Assembly: GCA_049487715.1 (NCBI GenBank)
Contig: CP150582.1
Coordinates: forward strand, 425,858-489,857
Reading direction: 5' to 3'
Source: Pycnococcus provasolii
Taxonomy: Eukaryota; Chlorophyta; Pseudoscourfieldiophyceae; Pseudoscourfieldiales
Length of the DNA stretch: 64,000 bases
This document shows, one piece after another, positions 56,361 through 64,000 of this stretch. The position numbers and the translations under genes were made by a program. The notes below the pieces were generated by a model, which saw nothing but the letters and a program-made list of their open reading frames with translations, did not search any database and was not told the origin of the DNA. Position 1 is the stretch's first letter, and each line of letters begins with the position of its first letter.

Positions 56361-57441
56361 TAGCTCGACACGGCTTCACGTAGCTTGTACTCGAGGAAGC
56401 AATCACGTAGCCTGTACTCGAGGAAGCAATCACGTAGCTCGACACGGCTTCACGTAACTTGTACTCGAGGAAGCAATCACGTAGCTTGTACTCGAGGAAG
56501 CAATCACGTAGCTCGACACGGCTTCACGTAGCCTGTACTCGAGGAAGCAATCACGTAGCTCGACACGGCTTCACGTAGCCTGTACTCGAGGAAGCAATCA
56601 CGTAGCCTGTATTCGAGGAAGCAATCACGTAGCTCGACACGGCTTCACGTAGCTTGTACTCGAGGAAGCAATCACGTAGCTCGACACGGCTTCACGTAGC
56701 CTGTACTCGAGGAAGCAATCACGTAGCTCGACACGGCTTCACGTAGCCTGTACTCGAGGAAGCAATCACGTAGCTTGTACTCGAGGAAGCAATCACGTAG
56801 CTCGACACGGCTTCACGTAGCTTGTACTCGAGGAAGCAATCACGTAGCTCGACACGGCTTCACGTAGCCTGTACTCGAGGAAGCAATCACGTAGCTCGAC
56901 ACGGCTTCACGTAGCCTGTACTCGAGGAAGCAATCACGTAGCTTGTACTCGAGGAAGCAATCACGTAGCTCGACACGGCTTCACGTAGCCTGTACTCGAG
57001 GAAGCAATCACGTAGCTCGACACGGCTTCACGTAGCCTGTACTCGAGGAAGCAATCACGTAGCTCGACACGGCTTCACGTAGCCTGTACTCGAGGAAGCA
57101 ATCACGTAGCTCGACACGGCTTCACGTAGCTTGTACTCGAGGAAGCAATCACGTAGCTCGACACGGCTTCACGTAGCTTGTACTCGAGGAAGCAATCACG
57201 TAGCTCGACACGGCTTCACGTAGCCTGTACTCGAGGAAGCAATCACGTAGCTCGACACGGCTTCACGTAGCTTGTACTCGAGGAAGCAATCACGTAGCTC
57301 GACACGGCTTCACGTAGCGTGTACTCGAGGAAGCAATCACGTAGCTCGACACGGCTTCACGTAGCCTGTACTCGAGGAAGCAATCACGTAGCCTGTACTC
57401 GAGGAAGCAATCACGTAGCTCGACACGGCTTCACGTAGCTT
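56361..57441. repeat. Modular array of 20-bp and 27-bp units sharing a CACGTAG head
   Basis: The array is built from module A (20 bp, CACGTAGCTCGACACGGCTT) and module B (27 bp, CACGTAGCYTGTACTCGAGG then AAGCAAT). I count about 20 A and 26 B (the last B decays). A is always followed by one or two B. Between the fourth and tenth A the order A-BB-A-B-A-B repeats as a 168-bp higher-order unit. B varies only at the C/T after GTAGC and a few single bases (GTATTCGAG once, GTAACTTG once, GCGTG once). It lies immediately upstream of the minus-strand start at 56342. No spacer variety is seen, so it is not a CRISPR. Confidence 0.92.
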
Positions 57442-58789
57442 GCACTCGCGCTATGGTTCTTGTTTTTGTGTGTGCGTGTGGTGTACGTGAGCTTGGTGGA
57501 GGTTATGGACATGGAGGCGGGTTCGGCGGAGGAGGCGGCGGCTGGGCGAGGGAGGCGGCGATGGCATGGGGGGAGTAGGCGAAGGAGGCGGCGGCTTGGC
57601 GAATGGGAGAAGGCGGAGGAGGCGGTGGTTGGGCGGAATGGCAGCAAGCGGAGGAGGTGATCGGTCGGCGGCGCTTGGTGATGGTGGGATTCGCGGTCGT
57701 CAGAATGCCGCTGTTCCCCACGACGCGCGTCACCTTCGTGCCTCCCGGCGGCCCGAGGCGCGAGCCCGTAATTGACAGCACGCCACCCGACGTGGGAAGC
57801 TGGTTCGGCACGCGTGCCACAGCTGGCGACGTCGTCGTGTCCGTCACGGTGGTGTACGTCGGCGTGACGTACTTGAACGAGTTCTGACCCGTGGTGCCGG
57901 AGTCGACCGTCACGGTACCCTGCGTCAGCGTCAACTTCACGGTGAGGTTCTCCCCCAAACCTGGCGGGATTTGCGCCGTCACGGACGTGGCGGTCGTCGA
58001 GCCTGTCGGAACCACCGCAGTCACGCCCGTGGCCGTGGTGAAGTCGGCGGTGCGGCGTGGCTGTGGCGGTAATCAGGTTCGACGCCGTCGTTGTCGGGCC
58101 GTAGTTCTTTCCCGTGGTGATGTCCTTCTGCGCATTTTCGTACGTAATGCCTCGCAGCAAATCTGTGTACATCTGCCGCCGTGCCACTCCGCTGAGCGTG
58201 CCCGTCGTGTTGCTCCACGTCGACGTCAAACCAAGAAGCGTGATGCCGTCCTCACTTTTGACCTTTGTAACGTCCTCGCCAAAGGCTAAAAAGTCCTTCG
58301 TCGAGTCGAAGTTGGCAGTGATCTGTATCGTGGCAGACTGAAGGTCGAACGAGTCCGCGTCGTTCGCCGAAATGCTGCTGTCCAGCACCTTCTTCCCGGT
58401 GCCTTCGGTGTACGTGGCGGAAGTCGCCGAGAGAGCCACCTCCGACGCAGCCGCCTCGTTGCGCTCCCTGGTCGTCCGTCACGGTACGGTGAAGGTGATG
58501 GCGCGCTGCTCAATACGCGGCGTCGACGACTGGTTTAAGAACGTTTTTTGTGCGCAGCACCGCCTAATACTCCGCAGCCGTGGCCGTTCCTTGCAGCGTG
58601 TACGTGCGTGTCGTCGTATTGTACGGGAACGGTCTATTCAAGCCGTTCAACACCCTGGCTTGCGATCTCGTCCACGGTCATCTCGAACGGCTCTATGATG
58701 ATAACCGTCGCGCTGAATCAGTGGGCCGCGTCTCCCATTGTCTGCGTTGCGCTGCGTTGCCCGCGCCCACGTCATTGTCGGCCCTGCAC
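57442..58789 (-). pseudogene. Decayed cadherin-like / IPT-domain adhesin fragment
   Basis: Three frame-shifted pieces in one direction read as one ancestral protein. About 58700-58560 gives PYNTTTRTYTLQGTATAAEY with an in-frame stop. About 58439-58060 gives ALSATSATYTEGTGKKVLDS, LQSATIQITANFDSTKDFLA and TTGTLSGVARRQMYTDLL, the pattern of VCBS/cadherin-like repeats in large surface proteins. 58024-57630 gives an IPT/TIG-like block (GGVLSITGSRLGPPGGTKV). Several stops and shifts interrupt it, and the 3' end runs into the array-side P/A-rich text. Such domains belong to giant extracellular adhesins of algae and bacteria. This copy cannot be expressed as one chain. Confidence 0.7.
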
Positions 58790-59983
58790 TCACCAGGACG
58801 CGTCAGCAACGAGGAGGATGACCACACTCGTCTCGACGCCCCGGTCGACACGACCAACGACATGGGCCGCGGAAAAGGAGGGCGGCAGCGGGGGAACGGG
58901 GTCCAAACGCTCGAGCTCCGCATTCAACGCGTCGTCGCCTTCAAGTTGCCCGGTAGTCGAGACGGCGGGCTGCTCTGACGACTCGAGCTCCTCGCCGTCA
59001 AGTGCCGTGATAATCTCGAGTACGCCATCCTCCGCGCCAACCGCTAGCTGATGCATGCTCGGCGACAGCGCTGCACATCCAACGCCGGACGCGATGCGTG
59101 GGAGTGGCACGGTGCGAATTAGCGTATGGCTCGCGTCAAAGTCGGGAGTTGGTGCATTGCTCCTGTCGCTTATCCTGTGTGTCGAGTGCCTGCGCCAGTA
59201 CTGCACGACCGTGGTGTGCACGGACGCAACGACATCGCCCTCCATGGCGGCGACGAACACGCACTTGTTCGGCGCGGCCGTGTCCATGGCATCAGCCGCC
59301 TCGTCGCCCACGAAGCTCTCGGCGACGAGCTGCGCCTCCGCAACGCCACCACCTGGTCGTGGTGCCCCCGCCGCAAACGGGATGATGTTCATCGAGCCCA
59401 CGCTGTTCCCAAGTAGGAGCGCGTCTCCGTCCCACCACACGCTCGACGTATCTGCGCCCACGTGGGCGTTTTCCAGGGTGTCGACGTCGACGTACCACGC
59501 CGGGTGTGTTTCAAGTCCCTGGGGAAAGCGAACAATGCGACACGTACGTGCTCCCGCGACGGCGACGAGATCGCTTCTCGTAGGGTGGAACGCCAGCACG
59601 CCGTGTGCGCCAGCGGCCACTCCTTCCGTGAGATCTGCAGAGCAGAGCGTCGCACCCGTTGCTGCGTCGAGGATGTGGCACTTGCACACCGGAGCTACGC
59701 AAAGCGCGGCAAGGCGCTTACCATCAGCGCTGAAGGCGAGTGCCGTGGTCTCCGCGAGGTCCCCGCCTGGCGCAGGCACTTCCACAATCGTCGCGCCCGT
59801 TGCGAGCTTGGTAATGCACAGCACGGGTTCCTGGTATGCCGACACGGTTGCAAGCACGCGCTGCTTTCCTGTTGTGACTGCGAAAGCGCGCACCGCCTGT
59901 CCTGCTGTCGCCGATACCTCGTGCAAGTTCTGCTCTCCGGTGGTGACGTTGAGAATCGAAACGCAGATTCCCACGGTGTACAC
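58790..59983 (-). CDS. Truncated WD-repeat / CFAP-like propeller gene
   Basis: A 397-codon frame starting MYTVGICVSILNVTTGEQNL, but the codons before it are open into a GT/CA microsatellite, so an upstream exon is likely lost or hidden. WD-type strands appear: VRAFAVTTGKQRVLATVSAY, CKCHILDAATGATLCSADL, GVLAFHPTRSDLVAVAGART, TSSVWWDGDALLLGNSVGS, GCAALSPSMHQLAVGAEDG (followed by VLEIITAL). The start 'xYxVGxxVxxxDxxTGEQ' recalls the first propeller of ciliary CFAP57/CFAP44-type proteins; this is a weak match. The 3' end abuts the adhesin pseudogene with an abrupt stop, and the expected second propeller and coiled coil are absent. Probably a fragment. Confidence 0.55.
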   Translation of the reverse strand: MYTVGICVSILNVTTGEQNLHEVSATAGQAVRAFAVTTGKQRVLATVSAYQEPVLCITKLATGATIVEVPAPGGDLAETTALAFSADGKRLAALCVAPVCKCHILDAATGATLCSADLTEGVAAGAHGVLAFHPTRSDLVAVAGARTCRIVRFPQGLETHPAWYVDVDTLENAHVGADTSSVWWDGDALLLGNSVGSMNIIPFAAGAPRPGGGVAEAQLVAESFVGDEAADAMDTAAPNKCVFVAAMEGDVVASVHTTVVQYWRRHSTHRISDRSNAPTPDFDASHTLIRTVPLPRIASGVGCAALSPSMHQLAVGAEDGVLEIITALDGEELESSEQPAVSTTGQLEGDDALNAELERLDPVPPLPPSFSAAHVVGRVDRGVETSVVILLVADASW

Positions 59984-60003
59984 GACAGAGTCGTCGTCGA
60001 GCC

Positions 60004-60028
60004 GTGTGTGTGTGTGTGTGCCTCGATG

Positions 60029-60106
<78 letters not shown>

Positions 60107-60141
60107 CTCGATGTGTGTGCGTGTGTGTGTGTGTGTGTGTG
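60004..60141. repeat. Long GT/TG microsatellite
   Basis: About 130 bp of nearly pure (GT)n with a few interruptions (CCTCGATG twice, TTGC once). It directly precedes the truncated WD gene's 5' end. Long GT tracts may form Z-DNA. Confidence 0.9.
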
Positions 60142-60439
60142 CTTGCGTACCTGATGTAATTATGGCCGTCAGTCAGGCGAAAGGGAAAGTTGGTCAGAAA
60201 GTTGAATGAAGTTAGTAAAGGCAATATAGCAGGGGCGAGCCAGCAGCGAGCCCCGCGGCGCGTTCAAGTTAGGGGAAAAGCGCGCGAAAGTCAGTTGCCA
60301 ACGGTAACTTTAGTAAACTTTAGTAAACTTTAGGGAAGGGTAACTAACAACAAACCCTCAACAAATGCGGGGTTGGTTTCCACGGCCTTGGGATGGATTC
60401 CTCCAACCAAACCCCTAACCAAAACCCAAAAAACTTGCT
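60142..60439. other. Intergenic stretch with C-rich and TAGTAAACTTTAG words
   Basis: No gene is supported. ACTTTAGTAA occurs three times in tandem (60307-60335). A GGTTGG/CCAACC pair and AACCCCTAACC at 60405-60420 resemble the C-rich words of other intergenic regions. Confidence 0.45.
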
Positions 60440-61219
60440 TTGGTCCCTAAACCTGTGAAGATAATCCTACGTGAAGATAATCCCACAGCATACGCGTACA
60501 TGACGAATCTCGACTTCGCCAGGTCGACGGTCGCCGGCGCACACGCGAACGGAGTAGGACTCCACGGACGGCTCACGTCGCAGTTCTCCGAGTCAGAGAA
60601 CGCGGCGGCGGTCAAAACACGTAAGGGCGCGCGTTTCCTTCCACCCTTGATGTTCATGGACGCCTGCCTCCGACGCCTGCACACTCAAGTTTCGCTTTTA
60701 CGCGAGCGCTTCCGTACACGTGAACACAAGTTGCTGACGACGAGGGCTGAGGCGATGCTCGACGCGCACATACGGAGCGCAGCGCCCATGCGGGTGGAGT
60801 TCGGCGACCAAGCAAAGACACTCGCGACTGTGTTCGACGGGTCAGCACGATACACCGTCAAGTTCTTGCCCGATGGAACCGTTTTGTGCACCTGCGAGAT
60901 GACACTCGAGCACGAGTGCGGATGCCCACACTCTTGGACTGCGGCGAAGGCCAAAGGCCACGACTACTCGAGCTTCATCGCCAACTTCGTGTCCGACTTC
61001 CACAAGACGGCGCACGGGCACGCGGCGCTTGACGCGACGACTATCATGCTCCCCACGTTCCCGCGTGAGCTCCACCTCATGACACCTCCGGCCTGTGACG
61101 ATGTCATCCTCGCGCCACCACGCAAGATAAAAAAGGGCAGGAAAAGCTTAAAGAAGCGCCACAAGAGTGCCGTGGAAATGACCCAAACGCAAACGCAAAC
61201 GCAGACGGCGGCGAGCTGA
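60440..61219 (+). pseudogene. MULE (Mutator-like) transposase C-terminal fragment with SWIM finger
   Basis: A 259-codon frame. The text ARFLPPLMFMDACLRRLHTQ resembles the region after the DDE core of MULE transposases. A SWIM zinc finger is then clear: YTVKFLPDGTVLCTCEMTLE, then HECGCPHSWTAAKAKGHDYS, i.e. C-x-C...C-x-C-P-H. The C-terminus is basic (KIKKGRKSLKKRHKS) with a QT repeat. The DDE catalytic part is absent, and the frame starts abruptly near 60440, so this is a dead, 5'-truncated copy. The domain could have been kept as a host gene, but nothing shows this. Confidence 0.7.
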
Positions 61220-61606
61220 GATGGCAGTCTGACAGGGACAGGAGCAGAGGCACGAGTCTGGGACTATGCATAGGGCTTCCACGTGGGCGGGGCGGGGCAG
61301 CAGCAGGCAGGCACGGAGGCACTGTTGAGGGGGTGTCGGGGGGACTCCCTCTAGAACGGTAATAAACAGTGTAATTGAGGGCGCCTATTCTTTGGTTTGG
61401 AGACGCCTATACCTTGTCTTTTTTTCACCAAAAACGCCTATACTTTGTCTTTTTCTCTCCTCCTGTGGGAAGCACGTCCCATGCGCTTCGAAGCAGTTCC
61501 GGATTCGCTTGTCTTGTGCACTTTCGACGACACGACTGCGTGCTGCACCACACCACGTCAGACGTGCTGCTCGGCGTGCCCCGGTGCAACACAAAACCTC
61601 AAAATC

Positions 61607-62317
61607 ATGCCGTCCATCCATGTCGCAGCCGACGTCGGACTGACGGCGTCGCCCGCGTCGACGTCGTCGCCCACGCTCTCAGTCACGCGCGAAGACGGCG
61701 AGGTACTCATCGTCGTTGACGTGCAGAACGACTTCTGCCCTGGCGGCGCGCTGGAGGTGCCCGAAGGCGACGCCATCCTTCCGCTGGTGAATGGGCTCGT
61801 GAATATCTACGGCGCGGAGCACACCATCTTCACGCAGGACTGGCACCCTGGAGGACACGCGTCGTTCGCGTCGTCACACGCGGGCAAGAATCCGTACGAC
61901 ACGACTGAGCTCGAGTATGGAACGCAGACACTGTGGCCGGACCACTGCGTGCAGGGCAGCAAGGGCGCGCAGTTCCACGAGCAGTTGGTTGTTCCTTCCA
62001 ACGCGTGTGTTGTTCGCAAGGGGGACAACATCAAGGTTGACTCCTACAGCGCGTTCACGGAGAATGACCAGAAGACGCTCACGGGTCTGGCTGACGTCAT
62101 CAAGTCGCGTGGGTACACAAAGGTGAGCGTCGTTGGTCTGGCCTTTGACTTCTGCGTGAGGTGGACCGCGGAGGATGCCGCCGCTTGCGAGGGCGTAACA
62201 CGTGTTCGCGTGTTTCGCGATGCGACACGAAGCGTGGGCCTACCTGGTACCGTCGAAAGCGCGGAAGAGAGCCTGGCCGCGAAGAACGTCGTGCTGGAGA
62301 CGTGCGCGTCGTCGTAG
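61607..62317 (+). CDS. Nicotinamidase / pyrazinamidase (isochorismatase-like)
   Basis: Start taken at 61607 (MPSIHVAADVGLT), about 236 residues; 61481 (MRFEAVPDSLV) is an alternative that adds an unconserved cysteine-rich leader. The family signature is complete: LIVVDVQNDFCPGGALEV (catalytic Asp38), FTQDWHPGGHASFAS (metal-binding D-x-H), TLWPDHCVQGSKGAQFH, CVVRKGDNIKVDSYSAF (Lys138), and VVGLAFDFCVRWTAEDA (nucleophile Cys183). The D-K-C triad converts nicotinamide to nicotinate in the NAD salvage route. The nearby metal ligands D, H and H are present. This intact housekeeping-type gene sits 1.7 kb from the telomere among fragments. Confidence 0.92.
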   Translation: MPSIHVAADVGLTASPASTSSPTLSVTREDGEVLIVVDVQNDFCPGGALEVPEGDAILPLVNGLVNIYGAEHTIFTQDWHPGGHASFASSHAGKNPYDTTELEYGTQTLWPDHCVQGSKGAQFHEQLVVPSNACVVRKGDNIKVDSYSAFTENDQKTLTGLADVIKSRGYTKVSVVGLAFDFCVRWTAEDAAACEGVTRVRVFRDATRSVGLPGTVESAEESLAAKNVVLETCASS

Positions 62318-62815
62318 TAGCAAAGTAACGCGCAATGATGATTATTATTATTTTGTGTCGACCTTGGAGCCCTCTGTTGTTGGTATTCACGTTGACACCT
62401 TTTTTGGGGGAAGATTTTCGCAGAATCCGCTCTCCTTTGCGAAAAAATAAAACACAAAATTTCACGCAAAGAGAATGTTGTGTTCCACCTTGCGTTGCCG
62501 GTGGGGAAGGTGTTGTATTCACGTTGATCACCTTTTTGGTCCAGACTTTTGCTCCAGTGCCTTCGGATTTAGGTTTGGTCGGAGCTCATCATGGCGAACC
62601 GGGATTCTTCGTTGAACGTAACTATTGGCCCGGAATTTTCCGGCCCGCCATGGGCCCGCCATTTCAAACTACGATAGTCGGAAATCAAGTTTGGATGAGT
62701 TGGCCGAGAATGGTGCGGCCCAAGTCGCGGCCCAAGAAGAAGCCAGCGGACGGAGGACGACTCGGATGAGCCCACAACGGGTGGTTGTGACGCGGTTGCG
62801 TTATCGACTTATCGT
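62318..62815. other. Intergenic region with a direct repeat pair
   Basis: No gene is supported. Two copies of a ~30-bp motif beginning TATTCACGTTGA and continuing through CACCTTTTT(T)GG occur at about 62383 and about 62515, 132 bp apart. The second half has TTTTGCTCCAG-like text. Confidence 0.45.
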
Positions 62816-62853
62816 AGCTCCTCACGGATGTATTTCCGACGCAGGAACATGCG

Positions 62854-63375
62854 GTGAATGCGATGGACCTCTATGCAACGTCTAAGTACAACGCGTACAA
62901 AGGTTCTACTTGGGTTCCGGGTAGCCATTGGCCGTCCGAGACCATTGGCGCGATTTTGAAGCAGAGAGGCATTGGCTTCATCCTTGCCTTCTCGCGCAAA
63001 TCGCAACCGCGGAAGAAAATCGACGCGGCCATCGCCAACATCATCAAGAACAACGACCGCGTCTTCATCGATGGCCTCATCACCACGACAAAGTCGGTGC
63101 ACGTGTACGACCCGGAAAACTCCTTCGGCAAGGCGGCAAAGAACCACATGAAGTTTGTGCCTCGCGTTAACGACCATGGTCGTCATTCGGCGGCGTGCAT
63201 TCTCGGATGCGTTCAAGACGCGGCGTTCATCCAATCGCCCACGGCGTACAACGGAAGCGCCGACGGCCAACCGATTCAACTCGAACAAAACGGCTCGTTT
63301 TTCCGAAGCGTGTGCCGTCTGTACGAGGCAAATTTTTTTTTAACATGTGGGTCAAACTGCCAGCCTGGCAATTAG
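62854..63375 (+). CDS. Hypothetical subtelomeric protein, possibly transposon-derived
   Basis: The frame is open from a TAG near 62815 and lacks an ATG at its start (GTG at 62854; the first ATG is at 62863). A TATCGTAG acceptor-like site just before 62816 suggests it is a 3' exon. The text NAMDLYATSKYNAYKGSTWV, GIGFILAFSRKSQPRKKIDA, IANIIKNNDRVFIDGLITTT and KNHMKFVPRVNDHGRHSAAC is protein-like and not low complexity. The stop codon lies inside a 48-bp direct repeat that recurs beside the telomere. No family is recognised; a transposase-type origin is only a guess. Confidence 0.45.
   Translation: MNAMDLYATSKYNAYKGSTWVPGSHWPSETIGAILKQRGIGFILAFSRKSQPRKKIDAAIANIIKNNDRVFIDGLITTTKSVHVYDPENSFGKAAKNHMKFVPRVNDHGRHSAACILGCVQDAAFIQSPTAYNGSADGQPIQLEQNGSFFRSVCRLYEANFFLTCGSNCQPGN
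63328..63375. repeat. Subtelomeric direct repeat, copy 1
   Basis: A 48-bp motif (GCAAATTTTTTTTTAACATG, then CAAACTGCCAGCC and TGGCAATTAG) recurs at 63666-63714 with two or three differences. The copies are about 338 bp apart. Confidence 0.85.
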
Positions 63376-63663
63376 TGCGAAATATCTCGTCTCACTTCTC
63401 ATGGGCGTGGTCACTTCCTCTCAGCGCATGAGAAGGTCATGAAGTTCTTGGAGCGGCAGCGCGAGAGGGAGCGCGACTTGGGCGGCGTGGAGAAAGTCGT
63501 GGGGCGATCGATTAGCAAATACTTTCCGCTAAAAGTATTAACAATTTGACCAACCTCGTGCCGCGAGTGAGTGCTTCGAATCAAACCTAACTGCCAAAAA
63601 AAATGGCTGTTGTTATTGGCTTCGTTCTGCACGACACTGGCCGACGGTCGGCCGCATACCGGA

Positions 63664-63714
63664 GGCAAAATTTTTTTTTCAACATGTGCGTCAAACTGCC
63701 AGCCTGGCAATTAG
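63664..63714. repeat. Subtelomeric direct repeat, copy 2, fused to telomere
   Basis: The second copy ends CAATTAG, which runs directly into GGTTACAATTAGGGTT and then the telomere. The terminal TTAG is shared between the repeat and the telomere unit. Confidence 0.85.
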
Positions 63715-63775
63715 GGTTACAATTAGGGTTACAATTAGGGTTACAATTGGTAGGGTTAGGGTTAGGGTTACGATT
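63715..63775. repeat. Degenerate transition repeats before the telomere
   Basis: Three near-copies of a 12-bp unit, GGTTACAATTAG, are followed by GGTTACAATTGGTAGGGTTAG and variants. They form a gradient between the subtelomeric repeat and the pure TTAGGG array. Confidence 0.8.
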
Positions 63776-63990
63776 GGTAGGGTTAGGGTTAGGGTTAGGG
63801 TTAGGGTTAGGGTTAGGGTTAGGGTTAGGGTTAGGGTTAGGGTTAGGGTTAGGGTTAGGGTTAGGGTTAGGGTTAGGGTTAGGGTTAGGGTTAGGGTTAG
63901 GGTTAGGGTTAGGGTTAGGGTTAGGGTTAGGGTTAGGGTTAGGGTTAGGGTTAGGGTTAGGGTTAGGGTTAGGGTTAGGGTTAGGGTTAG
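63776..63990 (+). repeat. Telomere array (TTAGGG)n
   Basis: About 36 units of TTAGGG on the plus strand, the G-rich strand running 5' to 3' toward the chromosome end, as expected for a right-hand telomere. The last ten bases of the window (AGTATATGTA) are not telomeric. Confidence 0.97.
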
Positions 63991-64000
63991 AGTATATGTA

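Noticed and set aside
56361-57441. CRISPR array
   Set aside because: Eukaryotic context, no unique spacers; the units are two fixed modules, and no cas genes are near.

Overview
The window is the right end of a chromosome from a photosynthetic eukaryote. It finishes in about 215 bp of TTAGGG telomere repeat with an ordinary gene-bearing arm to its left. A eukaryotic alga is indicated by GT-AG introns of roughly 100-370 bp in a few genes, a mitochondrial carrier, a Nup133-like nucleoporin, a KDEL-tailed ER protein, and several plastid-type proteins (SppA-like protease, TIC62-like SDR joined to chlorophyll-binding-type helices, plastid-type half ABC transporter). Long homopolymer-rich proteins (Q, P, G, D/E) and moderately high GC fit a small marine alga. 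I lean towards a green (prasinophyte-like) alga, but TTAGGG telomeres also occur in other algal lineages, so the lineage is not certain.

Layout, left to right. 1-48.8 kb is gene-dense housekeeping sequence on both strands: an AAA+ ATPase cut by the left edge, a 2-oxoglutarate/malate carrier (2 exons), an ankyrin-like hypothetical, a poly-Q/P protein with a frame break, an extremely acidic protein, the SDR-LHC fusion, SppA, a membrane hypothetical, an arylsulfatase (2 exons), a small ankyrin protein, Nup133-like, a GC-rich foldback element, an FMN-dependent alpha-hydroxyacid dehydrogenase, an alpha/beta hydrolase, an ER peroxiredoxin, a plastid-type ABC half transporter, a duplicated-domain GT77-like glycosyltransferase, a tight divergent pair (membrane protein / redox-dead thioredoxin), a spliced four-TM protein, a dually acylated protein, a decayed tyrosine-recombinase element, a giant LRR-WD40-IQ protein and an F-box-like WD40 protein.

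48.8-64 kb is accessory subtelomere. It holds two apparently identical 1.4-kb direct repeats, each carrying a six-zinc-finger plus nuclease-like gene, on either side of an 833-bp proline/glutamine-rich repeat tract. Next come an unrecognised gene, a large unrecognised gene ending in a GNAT-like segment, a 1.1-kb modular array built from 20-bp and 27-bp units that share a CACGTAG head, a decayed cadherin-like/IPT adhesin, a truncated WD-repeat gene behind a long GT microsatellite, a MULE transposase tail, an intact nicotinamidase, a subtelomeric hypothetical, a pair of ~48-bp direct repeats, and the telomere.

The left part does not form a single pathway; genes are individually transcribed with no operon logic. 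The most unusual parts are the zinc-finger/nuclease duplication, the modular array upstream of the large unknown gene, and several odd domain architectures (SDR-LHC, LRR-WD40-IQ, degenerate second GT domain, WNPPA thioredoxin). I saw no tRNA, rRNA or CRISPR array. All family names come from motif reading; no searches were run.
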